DNA of 64,000 nucleotides from the NCBI RefSeq assembly GCF_900142715.1, contig NZ_FRBX01000008.1:186001-250000 (forward strand). The letters are read 5' to 3'. This document shows positions 18,675 to 25,897 of this stretch, piece after piece. Positions within the stretch are counted from its first letter, which is position 1. Each line of letters opens with the position of its first letter. Origin of the DNA: Flavobacterium pectinovorum. GTDB lineage: Bacteria > Bacteroidota > Bacteroidia > Flavobacteriales > Flavobacteriaceae. A model generated the notes under the pieces. It saw only the letters and a list, made by a program, of their open reading frames with translations, made no database searches and was not told the DNA's origin. A program made the translations under genes and the position numbers.

Positions 18675-19757
18675 ATGGAAAATCTTAAAATTTTAGAGCA
18701 GCAATTGCTCGCTTACAAAGAGAGCGGTCTGGCACTTCAAAAAGCTGTAGAAAAATTAAAATCCGGCGGTATGGCTGCTGGTGCCGCACCGGTAGTAGAT
18801 CTTGGAATAAGTTCACAAATGCTGGCCTCTGCTTTAAGTGCAATATGGCAGGGAATAACACCTTTGGAAATGGCTCAGGGGCTAAAAGCGTTCGAAAATG
18901 ATCCGAAATTTGTTGCCGAAGGGCTGATGTCAGATAAGGGATTTCCAGACCTGACGGCCTTGCAGCTAGGAAAGATATTGTTGGATCCAACAATCTTCCC
19001 CAACCTTTCCAAAGAAAATATGGTTGTGGTGCTCACCGCAGTAAATTTTACTCCCGATGTCATAAATGCTGCTATTGCAATATTATATAATATAACAGCA
19101 AGTTATGCATTGAATCTTACAGGCAATTCATCGTACCTGAGTGCACCGCCCAATCCGGTTTATAATTTCGGAACATCCGATTTTTCTCTTCAGGCATGGG
19201 TAAGAACAAAAGGATCAGGTACAGTGATTTCAAGAAAATCAACTCAGGGTGGCCCCGGAAACGGCGGATTTCTTGTGGTGATAAAAAATGATGCCAGTAT
19301 TAAATTTGCGACCGACAATGGTTTTGGATTTTATGAAATAAATTCTGTTCCTTCCGGAATAAATGATGACAACTGGCATTTCCTGACTGCCGTAAGACGT
19401 TCTAATGTATTAGAACTTTATGTAGATGGTAAGCTGATCCCGTCTAATCCGCGTTCTAATACTTCCCCTTCAATTAATGTAAGCAATAATCTTCCGTTGA
19501 TGATTGGTAATGTTGCCCAGTCACAGGAGCCATTCCGTCAGTTTACAGGAAGTCTAGACGAGGTAAGAGTGTGGAATCGTTCGCTATCTGCTGCTGAAAT
19601 TGTAGCGAATATGAATAAGCCACTTGCAGGAAATGAAGCGGGACTAGTAGGCTATTATACTTTCTCTGCACAAAACGGCAATGACAGCTCGCCAACAAAG
19701 AATAACGCTAAACCAACAGGATCTGTTTCCTACGTTTCTCGAGGTGTTATCTCATAA
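18675..19757 (+). CDS. Helical-repeat plus LamG domain protein
   Basis: A 360-residue protein without signal peptide. Residues 1-35 look like a coiled helix (LEQQLLAYKESGLALQKAVEKL). Residues 40-135 carry helical repeats related to the C-terminus of the preceding gene (ITPLEMAQGLKAF, FPDLTALQLGKIL, FPNLSKENMVVVL, FTPDVINAAI). Residues about 140-345 form a LamG/concanavalin-type domain (DFSLQAWVRTKG, DNWHFLTAVRRS, ELYVDGKLIP, GSLDEVRVWNRSL, GLVGYYTFS). LamG domains are usually extracellular ligand binders, so finding one without an export signal suggests a non-Sec export route or use inside a larger particle. The shared repeats suggest contact with the gene-3 protein. It ends the four-gene run. 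Confidence 0.75.
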   Translation: MENLKILEQQLLAYKESGLALQKAVEKLKSGGMAAGAAPVVDLGISSQMLASALSAIWQGITPLEMAQGLKAFENDPKFVAEGLMSDKGFPDLTALQLGKILLDPTIFPNLSKENMVVVLTAVNFTPDVINAAIAILYNITASYALNLTGNSSYLSAPPNPVYNFGTSDFSLQAWVRTKGSGTVISRKSTQGGPGNGGFLVVIKNDASIKFATDNGFGFYEINSVPSGINDDNWHFLTAVRRSNVLELYVDGKLIPSNPRSNTSPSINVSNNLPLMIGNVAQSQEPFRQFTGSLDEVRVWNRSLSAAEIVANMNKPLAGNEAGLVGYYTFSAQNGNDSSPTKNNAKPTGSVSYVSRGVIS

Positions 19758-19991
19758 ATTGCCTTTACGACTAAAGTTTAACCAAAAACGATAGGACTAT
19801 GCCATCATAATTCAGGTAGGGCTTAGGGGAATCAACGGATGCTTGGCGTATCTAAGCAATCTCTAAATTATTGATCTATTTTTGTTTTTCATAATTATAT
19901 CAAAAATAGCGAGTTAGTGATGGAAGAGTTTAACGGGACTCAAACCACAGAGTTTTAAATTTTCAAGAAACTGAATAAAATTTATCGAACC

Positions 19992-20027
19992 AAAAAAAAG
20001 CTTCAGAGAAATCTGAAGCTTTTTTTT
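19992..20027 (+). terminator. Rho-independent terminator
   Basis: AGCTTCAGA (19999-20007) pairs with TCTGAAGCT (20012-20020) over a GAAA tetraloop, with an A-run before and a T-run after that extend the stem. It is 235 bases past the LamG gene and is bidirectional in form. Confidence 0.85.
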
Positions 20028-20087
20028 GGAAACGGGAAAAGGACTTAAACCTGTTAACAAAAAAGGACTATAATAAACAGTGTCTAA

Positions 20088-20173
20088 AAGTTTCGAACCT
20101 AAATTCAGAAGGTCTTTACTCAAAAGGGTTTTAGTTTTTAAAAACATTTTGTGCCACGATTATGCTACAAAAC
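20088..20173 (+). repeat. Diverged island-flanking repeat, right copy
   Basis: Direct repeat of 11537-11626. It shares AGTTTCGAACCTAAA, TAGTTTTTAAAAACA and TGTGCCACGAT in the same order. The short site here runs from 20151 (GTGCCACGATTATGCTACAA). As in the left copy, it follows directly after a terminator hairpin. Confidence 0.6.
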
Positions 20174-20444
20174 TTTGATTAATAAATTTTTAAAACTTTT
20201 CATAGAATTCTTTTAATTTTAAGGCTCTAATTTTACTTCTTTACATTGTATCTTACTTGTACCTCAAATACATTTTGTTCTACTCAATACTGTACAGTTA
20301 ATTTCTGGAGTTGTAATTAGCAAAATATTTTAAATCTAATTTTGTTTATGAAAGCTTACAGAAATATTCTAAAAAATCCCCCTAGCTTTTTGTAGCAAAA
20401 AAGGTATCCACTTCATCCTGATATTTAAAAAAGGGACTCAATTT

Positions 20445-20500
20445 TTTATGGCAAATTTGGGAGTAATTCCAAACAACATGTTCCAAGATTTTGCCATAAA
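20445..20500 (+). repeat. Inverted repeat containing a third copy of the short site
   Basis: TTTATGGCAAA (20445-20455) and TTTGCCATAAA (20490-20500) are exact complements 34 bases apart. The right arm is the end of GTTCCAAGATTTTGCCATAA (20480-20499), which aligns with the sites at 11604 and 20151, including the upstream AACA-x-CATG. It may be a remnant attachment site. Confidence 0.5.
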
Positions 20501-20792
20501 ATTAAAAATGGCGATAATTTATTATACTATGCAAAGTTAGTATCATAAAATTTTGCGTTAAAAAGAAGCCAATTCCATAATCAAAAGCAATTGTTTTTTG
20601 AGGATTTTTATATGTAGCGACATTATATAACAACTCTTCCTAAACTATAATTAATAGATTATAATATTTGATTTATTCTTTAATTCGGGTAATTGAATCA
20701 TAAAAAATAAATCAAATTTCATTACTTGTCACAAGACAAGTGCCACAGGTTTTATTCGCTCTTTCTTTGCATAGTATTAAACAAATAATATT

Positions 20793-20942
20793 ATGGAAAA
20801 CGAAAAAACAAACACACAGAACGAATTAAATTCTTCATCATCAAACAGTAAAAACACAATTGTAATTGTTCATGGAGCATGGTCATCTGCTAATGACTGG
20901 CTACGATACAAATTCCAAACCCCCTATTTTTGGAGGACTTAA
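20793..20942 (+). pseudogene. Truncated alpha/beta hydrolase
   Basis: The 49-codon ORF starts MENEKTNTQNELNSSSS and reaches NTIVIVHGAWSSANDW, the first strand and oxyanion HG motif of an alpha/beta hydrolase. Directly afterwards the sequence becomes unrelated (LRYKFQTPYFWRT) and stops. The nucleophile elbow and the rest of the enzyme, normally over 200 residues, are absent. The break is sharp and lies next to the recombinase module, so deletion or recombination probably removed the remainder. Confidence 0.75.
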
Positions 20943-21101
20943 AACGAATTTTAAGTATGAAAACACCGAATGATAATGTATTTGAATACAGTGCTTTAAG
21001 TATAGCTGCTTAATTTATTACTTTCATTTATAAACAAATGATATTCACAAAAATTAAGAAATTAATATGATTTAAAAAGAAATTTTTCATCTATAAAATA
21101 A

Positions 21102-21452
21102 ATGCACGCTATGAAACCATATAAATTTGAAGATTTACCTGATATTATTGGTGAGCTACTTACAAGAATTGACAGTATTGAAAAACTTTTACAAGAAAAT
21201 AAATTAAATGCGGTAGCAGCTAATGATGAATTACTTACTATTTCTGAAGCAGCAATATTGTTAAAATTGTCTGTGGCTACTATTTATACTAAAGTTTGTA
21301 AAAATGAGATTCCAGCCAATAAGCAAGGTAAGCGTCTTTATTTTTATCGTGCTGAATTAATAAATTGGATAAAATTGGGTAGGATTAAAACTATTACTGA
21401 AATACAGCAGGAAACGGAATTGAAATTTAATTCGAGAAAACCATTTAAATAA
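21102..21452 (+). CDS. Excisionase-like helix-turn-helix protein
   Basis: A 116-residue protein. The first 45 residues are an acidic helix (DIIGELLTRIDSIEKLLQEN). Residues about 45-100 are a MerR/excisionase-type winged helix (LLTISEAAILLKLSVATIYTKV, then IPANKQGKRLYFYRAELINWI), the HTH_17 form seen in Bacteroidota mobile elements. A second ATG at 21111 could also be the start. It converges with the tyrosine recombinase gene and they share the bidirectional terminator at 21452-21490. It probably acts as a recombination directionality factor or regulator for the adjacent integrase; this is by family and position. Confidence 0.85.
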   Translation: MHAMKPYKFEDLPDIIGELLTRIDSIEKLLQENKLNAVAANDELLTISEAAILLKLSVATIYTKVCKNEIPANKQGKRLYFYRAELINWIKLGRIKTITEIQQETELKFNSRKPFK

Positions 21453-21490
21453 ATAAGAAAGACATCTTCCAAAAAGATGTCTTTCTTATT
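21452..21490. terminator. Bidirectional terminator
   Basis: A perfect 17-bp stem (21452-21468 with 21474-21490, loop CCAAA) with AATAAGAAAGACATCTT on one arm lies between the convergent HTH and integrase genes. The A-run and T-run at the two ends suit both directions. Confidence 0.85.
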
Positions 21491-21500
21491 TTACAATATG

Positions 21501-22641
21501 CTACTTCAAGCTTATTCTAAGCGATGCTTCCCTTTTCTTTTCATCAATTATTTTCGTGTAAATCTGGGTAGTTTTCACACTTTTATGACCAAGCATTTTT
21601 GAAATGGTAAAAATGTCTGTTCCGGAGAAAATTTGCAATGTAGCATAAGTGTGCCGAAAACAATGAAAAGTTATGTGTTTTGTAATTCCGGCCTGGACAA
21701 CCCAGACTGGCAAAACTCTATCCACATCCCATTTTTTCAGACCCCCGAAGACTTGGTCATTATCTTTTGTTCTTTTACCAAGTACTTCATAAGCCTCATC
21801 TGATATTGGCATAGTCTGCAAGCCTTCAGTTTTCTTTTGTTTAAACCTGATATAATGTCCATCATCTTCTCTATATTGAACTTCTGACCACGTTAATTTA
21901 GCTATATCTGAATATCTAATTCCTGTAAGGGTCGAAAACATTGAAATTTTATAGACAATATTTTTAGAACAAGGTGTTGCAAATAATTTTTTAGCTTCAT
22001 TTAAAGTTAGAAAATTTCGCTGCAATTCCTGTTCTTTAATAGAATCTATTCCAGCATTAATATCAGTTCGAAGTTTCCCTTCTTTATATGCTCTTTTGAG
22101 TGTAGTTTTTAGTTTATTGTGATAGGAGAGGGCTGTATTTCGTGCCAGAGTATTCCTGGTTTCTCTTCTGTTTTTGGCCTTTAATAAATATTCTTTGTAA
22201 TCTTCCATCAAAGTCACTGTTATATCTTTAAAACATAGTCTCTTCCTGAAAGAAAGTTTTCAAAATGAATTATAGCACTACACCAAATTTGATGATTCTT
22301 CCCTACTTTTTTATCTGCCAAATTTTTAAAATAATCTAAAAATGAAGCACGTCCAATTCTCTGGATTTCCAGTTGTTCTTTTTCAAACTCGCTATAGACA
22401 TCATGCTTACGCATTTCGTTTTGTCTTCGAATTTGAATAAGCTCAGCTGTGTGCAGGTTTTCAATATTAGAAATTTTTTGAATTTGATTTTTTGGACGTT
22501 CATATAAATACAGCTTTAAGAATTCACGTCTGGTGTACTTATTAGTTTCTGTATTTAGTATTGGCGGATAAAAATCCAGGTAAAGTGATATCATTCCATT
22601 TGTCAATTTTTTTTTCTCAATCTTACATTTCCCTTTTTCAT
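21501..22641 (-). CDS. Tyrosine recombinase, read through two frame changes
   Basis: Together the pieces form a full Bacteroidota-type integrase of about 380 residues. Frame 1 starts at ATG 22641, overlapping the stop of the upstream HTH gene as ATGA, and encodes MKKGNVRLRKK. A run of nine A (22607-22615) then shifts into frame 2 (22606-22220: LTNGMISLYLDFYPPI, arm and SAM-like DNA-binding region), which stops right after SGRDYVLKI. Frame 3 (from about 22225) continues DITVTLMEDYKEYLL and holds the catalytic domain: Arg in GIRYSDIAKL, HCFRHTYAT (H-x-x-R), LGHKSVKTTQIY with the Tyr nucleophile. All catalytic residues are present. The junction at 22226-22232 is TTTAAAG, a canonical -1 slippery heptamer in the right phase. 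Either expression uses slippage, or the gene has decayed by two single-base losses. Confidence 0.8.
22226..22232 (-). other. Candidate -1 frameshift heptamer in the integrase
   Basis: On the coding strand the zero frame is GTT TTA AAG ATA TAA. T-TTA-AAG is of the X-XXY-YYZ class; slipping back one base gives TTT AAA GAT ATA ACA, exactly the frame of the downstream catalytic ORF, two codons before the zero-frame stop. I did not identify a convincing stimulatory hairpin downstream. Confidence 0.5.
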
Positions 22642-23201
22642 TTTTCTCTTACATTAAATATAATATCAATATCTTTCTTCGCAACATAATTGAACTTACC
22701 TACGGAATATTTGGCTATTCCCTGACGTTGAATAAGCATATACAGAGCTCCCGGCGATATACCGAATTTCTGCTGTATCTGGGAAATAGTGTAACAGTTC
22801 TCTAATCCAGGGAATTCCTGTACCGGTCGAAGCAAAGATTGCTCTAGCGGCATGGAAAAGAAAGTATCCATATCGCATTTGCGAATAACTGTTCTGGCTC
22901 CAAATTTTGCTATATCAAGCTCTCCCCTGGAAATGATTCTGTAAATTGTCCTTCTGCTAATTCCAAACAAAAGGCTGGCCTGATTAACGCTCAGAAAATC
23001 TTTTGTTTTTACAGCTTCAAGATGTGGTTGTCGTGCAATTTCTGTCTGCCGGTTGCTTTCATCAATTTTCGACTTTCTTGTCCTTGCTTTGTAGGCTCTG
23101 CTGCTACATTTCAGCGAGCAATACTGTGTTTTTGTTGTCTTGGCTATGAACTCATTTTGGCAGAATTCACAGATGCGGGTAATCTTAATGTTTGTACTCA
23201 T
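22638..23201 (-). CDS. Zinc-finger and double helix-turn-helix regulator
   Basis: A 187-residue protein. Residues 10-40 hold a treble-clef-like zinc site (CEFCQNEF ... QYCSLKCSSR, i.e. C-x2-C and C-x3-C). Residues about 65-115 form one excisionase-type HTH (FLSVNQASLLFGISRRTIYRII), and 135-185 a second (YTISQIQQKFGISPGALYMLI ... YVAKKDIDIIF). This layout is common beside Bacteroidota tyrosine recombinases. Its stop overlaps the integrase start as ATGA, so the two are translationally coupled. Two 20-bp direct units lie just upstream of its start and may be its own binding sites. Likely role: regulation or directionality of the element. Confidence 0.8.
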   Translation of the reverse strand: MSTNIKITRICEFCQNEFIAKTTKTQYCSLKCSSRAYKARTRKSKIDESNRQTEIARQPHLEAVKTKDFLSVNQASLLFGISRRTIYRIISRGELDIAKFGARTVIRKCDMDTFFSMPLEQSLLRPVQEFPGLENCYTISQIQQKFGISPGALYMLIQRQGIAKYSVGKFNYVAKKDIDIIFNVREK

Positions 23202-23206
23202 AGAAG

Positions 23207-23242
23207 TGTGACTTTAAGTGTCCCACTGTGACTATGTGTGTC
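23207..23242. repeat. Two tandem 20-bp units upstream of the HTH gene
   Basis: TGTGACTTTAAGTGTC (23207-23222) and TGTGACTATGTGTGTC (23227-23242) repeat with a 20-bp period, two helical turns, starting 6 bases before the HTH gene start. They are candidate arm-type or operator sites for the HTH protein or the recombinase. Confidence 0.55.
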
Positions 23243-23247
23243 TACGC

Positions 23248-23268
23248 GTGCCATAATTTGGCCAAAAA
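23248..23268 (+). repeat. Fourth copy of the short island site
   Basis: GTGCCATAATTTGGCCAAAA aligns without gaps to the site at 11604, with 16 of 21 positions identical. It lies at the mnmE-side edge of the recombinase module and is a candidate chromosomal junction. Confidence 0.5.
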
Positions 23269-23276
23269 AAATATTA

Positions 23277-23315
23277 TTTGTACCTCACATTTCCGAGGTA
23301 CAAATAAGGTACAAA
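23277..23315. repeat. Inverted repeat with 8-bp spacer, core-site-like
   Basis: TTTGTACCTC (23277-23286) and GAGGTACAAA (23295-23304) are perfect complements around ACATTTCC, followed by a third GGTACAAA (23308-23315). Paired arms around a short spacer are the layout of a tyrosine-recombinase core site; a regulator operator is the alternative. Confidence 0.5.
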
Positions 23316-23360
23316 TTTAATCAAAACATCACATAATATCCAAAAGAAAAATGAATTAAA

Positions 23361-23401
23361 AAACGAGTTAAAATATTGTTTATAAATACTTTAACTCGTT
23401 T
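23361..23401 (-). terminator. mnmE terminator
   Basis: AAACGAGTTAAA (23361-23372) pairs with TTTAACTCGTTT (23390-23401). It lies about 30 bases past the mnmE stop on the minus strand and marks the end of core genome on this side. Confidence 0.7.
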
Positions 23402-23432
23402 GTTTATCGTTGTTTTGCGTTATTTTGCCTTG

Positions 23433-24833
23433 CTATTTTCCGATGCAGAAATTAGCAAAAATATTCCCCAGCAATTCATCATTAGAAACCTGACCTGTAA
23501 TAAGTCCAAATTGGTATAAAGCTTCACGAATATCAAGAGCAATTAAGTCACTTGAAAGATTTGTTTCAAGTCCAAATTTTACTTTTGTAATTTCATCCAA
23601 AGCTTTAAGTAGCGAATCGTAATGTCTTGTATTTGTTACGATAGTTTCGTTATTACGAAGCGCTCCCGTATTTACAAACGAAAGCAATTCATTCTTTAAT
23701 TCGTCAACACCAATTTTTTCTTTAGCAGAAATCAGTAAAAGTTTTGCATTTAAATTTTCAAGCTTAGTGGTGATGTTTGAAACTTCATCATCAGATAATA
23801 TATCTTTTTTGTTTACTACAATAACCAAAGGTTTTAGAGGATATTTATTTTTGATTTGTTCAATTTCAGAAACAAATTCAGAACTTGAAACCTGAAACTT
23901 TAAACCATCAAATAAATAAATTACAACCTGCGCCTGATCGATTTTTTCGAAAGTTTTTTTGATCCCGATGCTTTCTACAACATCTTTAGTTTCGCGAATT
24001 CCCGCCGTATCAATAAATCTAAAACCAATTCCGCCAATAACCAATTCGTCTTCAATAGTGTCGCGGGTTGTTCCGGCAATGTCAGAAACAATAGCGCGTT
24101 CTTCATTTAATAAAGCGTTTAGCAAAGTCGATTTCCCAACATTTGGTTCACCAACAATCGCAACCGGAATTCCATTTTTAATAACATTCCCAACAGCAAA
24201 TGAATCGATTAAACGCTTTAAAACAAATTCAATTCTGTTTAATAATTCATAAAACTGAGTTCTGTCTGCAAATTCTACATCTTCTTCAGCAAAGTCTAAT
24301 TCTAGCTCAATTAAAGACGCAAAATTTAAAAGTTCTTCACGTAATTTGGCAATTTCATTACTAAAACCACCACGCATTTGCTGCATCGCAATTTGGTGAG
24401 AAGCTTCGTTATCCGATGAAATCAAATCGGCAACAGCCTCGGCTTGTGATAAATCCAGTTTTCCGTTAAGGAAAGCCCTTAATGTAAATTCTCCTGCATC
24501 GGCCATTCTGCAGCCTTTTCTCAATAATAACTGAATAATTTGCTGCTGAATATAAGTAGATCCGTGACAGGATATTTCGATAGTATCTTCTCCGGTATAA
24601 GAATTTGGGCCTTTAAAAACAGAAACCAAAACTTCGTCCAGCGTTTTTACATCATCAACAATATGACCCAAATGCAGGGTATGTGTTTTTTGTTTGGTTA
24701 AATCTTTGTTTTTAATCGATTTAAAAACCGAATTTCCAATAGTGATTGCTTCAGAACCTGAAATTCGGATTATAGCAATAGCCCCGGCTCCGGATGGTGT
24801 TGCCAGTGCAACTATAGAATCTTGATTTATCAT
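23433..24833 (-). CDS. mnmE: tRNA modification GTPase MnmE
   Basis: MnmE, with MnmG, installs the carboxymethylaminomethyl group at wobble uridine 34 of tRNAs. The 466-residue protein begins MINQDSIVALATPSGAGAIA, the usual N-terminal tetrahydrofolate-binding start; an upstream ATG in frame (20 codons earlier) gives a poor extension and is not chosen. The G domain carries GEPNVGKS (about residue 228), DTAGIRET (about 274) and NKKD (about 338), and the C-terminus ends FCIGK, with the conserved C-x-G-K catalytic motif. The gene is complete. A TACCTTTG -7 box ends 4 bases before the ATG, so the transcript may be nearly leaderless. It stands alone, with the accessory region starting just beyond its terminator. 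Confidence 0.97.
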   Translation of the reverse strand: MINQDSIVALATPSGAGAIAIIRISGSEAITIGNSVFKSIKNKDLTKQKTHTLHLGHIVDDVKTLDEVLVSVFKGPNSYTGEDTIEISCHGSTYIQQQIIQLLLRKGCRMADAGEFTLRAFLNGKLDLSQAEAVADLISSDNEASHQIAMQQMRGGFSNEIAKLREELLNFASLIELELDFAEEDVEFADRTQFYELLNRIEFVLKRLIDSFAVGNVIKNGIPVAIVGEPNVGKSTLLNALLNEERAIVSDIAGTTRDTIEDELVIGGIGFRFIDTAGIRETKDVVESIGIKKTFEKIDQAQVVIYLFDGLKFQVSSSEFVSEIEQIKNKYPLKPLVIVVNKKDILSDDEVSNITTKLENLNAKLLLISAKEKIGVDELKNELLSFVNTGALRNNETIVTNTRHYDSLLKALDEITKVKFGLETNLSSDLIALDIREALYQFGLITGQVSNDELLGNIFANFCIGK

Positions 24834-24837
24834 GGTG

Positions 24838-24845
24838 CAAAGGTA
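24838..24845 (-). promoter_or_regulatory. mnmE -7 box, possible leaderless start
   Basis: The coding strand reads TACCTTTG-CACC-ATG. The box fits TAnnTTTG and sits so close to the start that the transcript would begin at or next to the ATG. A TTG at 24858-24860 gives only 12 bp spacing, so the -33 is unclear. Confidence 0.5.
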
Positions 24846-24922
24846 TAAAAAAAGGCACAAATTTCCGAAACCGGAACTCATTCGTAAAAGCACTATTTAA
24901 CCCATATCTTAATGTTAAAATA

Positions 24923-24966
24923 CTGATAATTATCAGGGTGTTTTGTTTATATAATGATTAAATTTG
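24923..24966 (+). promoter_or_regulatory. Palindrome and -7 box upstream of the stress protein
   Basis: CTGATAATTATCAG (24923-24936) is a perfect 14-bp palindrome. TAAATTTG (24959-24966), a -7-type box, follows 30 bases before the ATG at 24996. The palindrome would lie around -40, where an activator or repressor could act. Confidence 0.5.
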
Positions 24967-24995
24967 AGAGAAGAACTTTATAAAACTGAAACAAA

Positions 24996-25829
24996 ATGAA
25001 AAAGATATTATTTCCAACCGATTTTTCTGACGCAGCAACAAATGCGTTTGTACATGCATTAGAATTTGCAAAAATTGTGAATGCCGAGCTTATTTTGTTA
25101 CATACTTTTGAGATTCCGGTATACGATAGCCAATTTTTCCCTGAAAATTATGCCACAGTTTACAGCTCCATAGAGTTGGCAAAATTTGAAATGTTCAAAG
25201 GTGAAATCCCAAAATTAAAAACTATTGCGGCCGAACGAAATCTGAGTGATATAGTGATAAAACACCGCCTGATGGATGGTGATTTATTATACAATTTGAA
25301 AAATGCCGTTGAAGAAGATCAAATTGATTTTGTAATTATGGGAACAACAGGTGCTTCTGATTGGACAAAATTCTTTCTCGGATCAAACACAAATTCTGTA
25401 ATTTCTGGAGTTGATGTTCCTGTTTTATGCATTCCTGTTGATGCTAAATTCAAGAAAATTAAAACAATTGGATTTACGACCCGCTATCGTGAAAAAGACA
25501 AAAAAGAACTGAAAAAAGTATTGAAAATTGCTAAAAAAACAAATGCCAGAGTAAAAAGTTTATACGTTAAAACTTCAAATTCAGATGTTACTGATGTTAC
25601 TGTTAAAGAATGGGAAAAAGAATTTGCTGGCGAAAACGTCGAATTTCTAGTTTTACCCAGTGATGAACTAAAAGAAACAATTCTTGATTTTATACTTTAT
25701 AAAGACATAGATATATTGACAACCATAACGCATAAAAGATCTTTTTTTGAAAGTATTTTCGAATCCAGTTTTTCAAAAAAAATAACCAAAGAGGTTTCAG
25801 TACCCGTTTTAATTATGCATGAAGATTAA
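24996..25829 (+). CDS. Universal stress protein, two-domain
   Basis: A 277-residue cytoplasmic protein with two UspA folds. Domain 1 (residues 1-145) starts MKKILFPTDFSDAATNAFVHALEFA and contains the nucleotide-loop pattern IVMGTTGAS ... GSNTNSVISGVDVPVLCIP (G-2x-G-9x-[ST] type), which suggests ATP binding. Domain 2 (150-277) is more divergent (KKIKTIGFTTRY ... FSKKITKEVSVPVLIM) and its binding loop is less well kept. Tandem Usp proteins of this size are usual in Flavobacteria. Usp proteins help survival in growth arrest or stress. It is a single-gene unit with its own promoter region. Confidence 0.93.
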   Translation: MKKILFPTDFSDAATNAFVHALEFAKIVNAELILLHTFEIPVYDSQFFPENYATVYSSIELAKFEMFKGEIPKLKTIAAERNLSDIVIKHRLMDGDLLYNLKNAVEEDQIDFVIMGTTGASDWTKFFLGSNTNSVISGVDVPVLCIPVDAKFKKIKTIGFTTRYREKDKKELKKVLKIAKKTNARVKSLYVKTSNSDVTDVTVKEWEKEFAGENVEFLVLPSDELKETILDFILYKDIDILTTITHKRSFFESIFESSFSKKITKEVSVPVLIMHED

Positions 25830-25848
25830 ATTCAGTCTTTTTTTAGTA

Positions 25849-25877
25849 TTGATTTTATGATCTAAAACCTATATTTG
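25849..25877 (+). promoter_or_regulatory. Promoter of the MutS-like gene
   Basis: TTG (25849-25851), an 18-bp spacer and TATATTTG (25870-25877) match the Bacteroidota consensus closely. The ATG follows 20 bases after the box. Confidence 0.7.
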
Positions 25878-25897
25878 TATTTCATCAAATCAATAAA

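Larger units (their letters stand above)
19758..20792. other. Non-coding right flank of the four-gene cluster
   Basis: About 1 kb without a credible gene. It contains the terminator at 19992-20027, the right copy of the long island repeat (20088-20173), and an inverted repeat that includes another copy of the short site (20445-20500). The remainder is A/T-rich and featureless to me. Confidence 0.5.

Noticed and set aside
12702..19757. Cluster as a standard prophage or contractile injection system
   Set aside because: No sheath, tube, baseplate wedge, ATPase, capsid, portal or terminase gene is recognisable.
19914..20147. 77-residue minus-strand ORF across the cluster's right flank
   Set aside because: It reads through the terminator hairpin and half of the island repeat; composition is that of non-coding sequence.
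20740..20760. Fifth possible copy of the short island site (GTGCCACAGG)
   Set aside because: Only the first seven bases agree; the remainder does not align.
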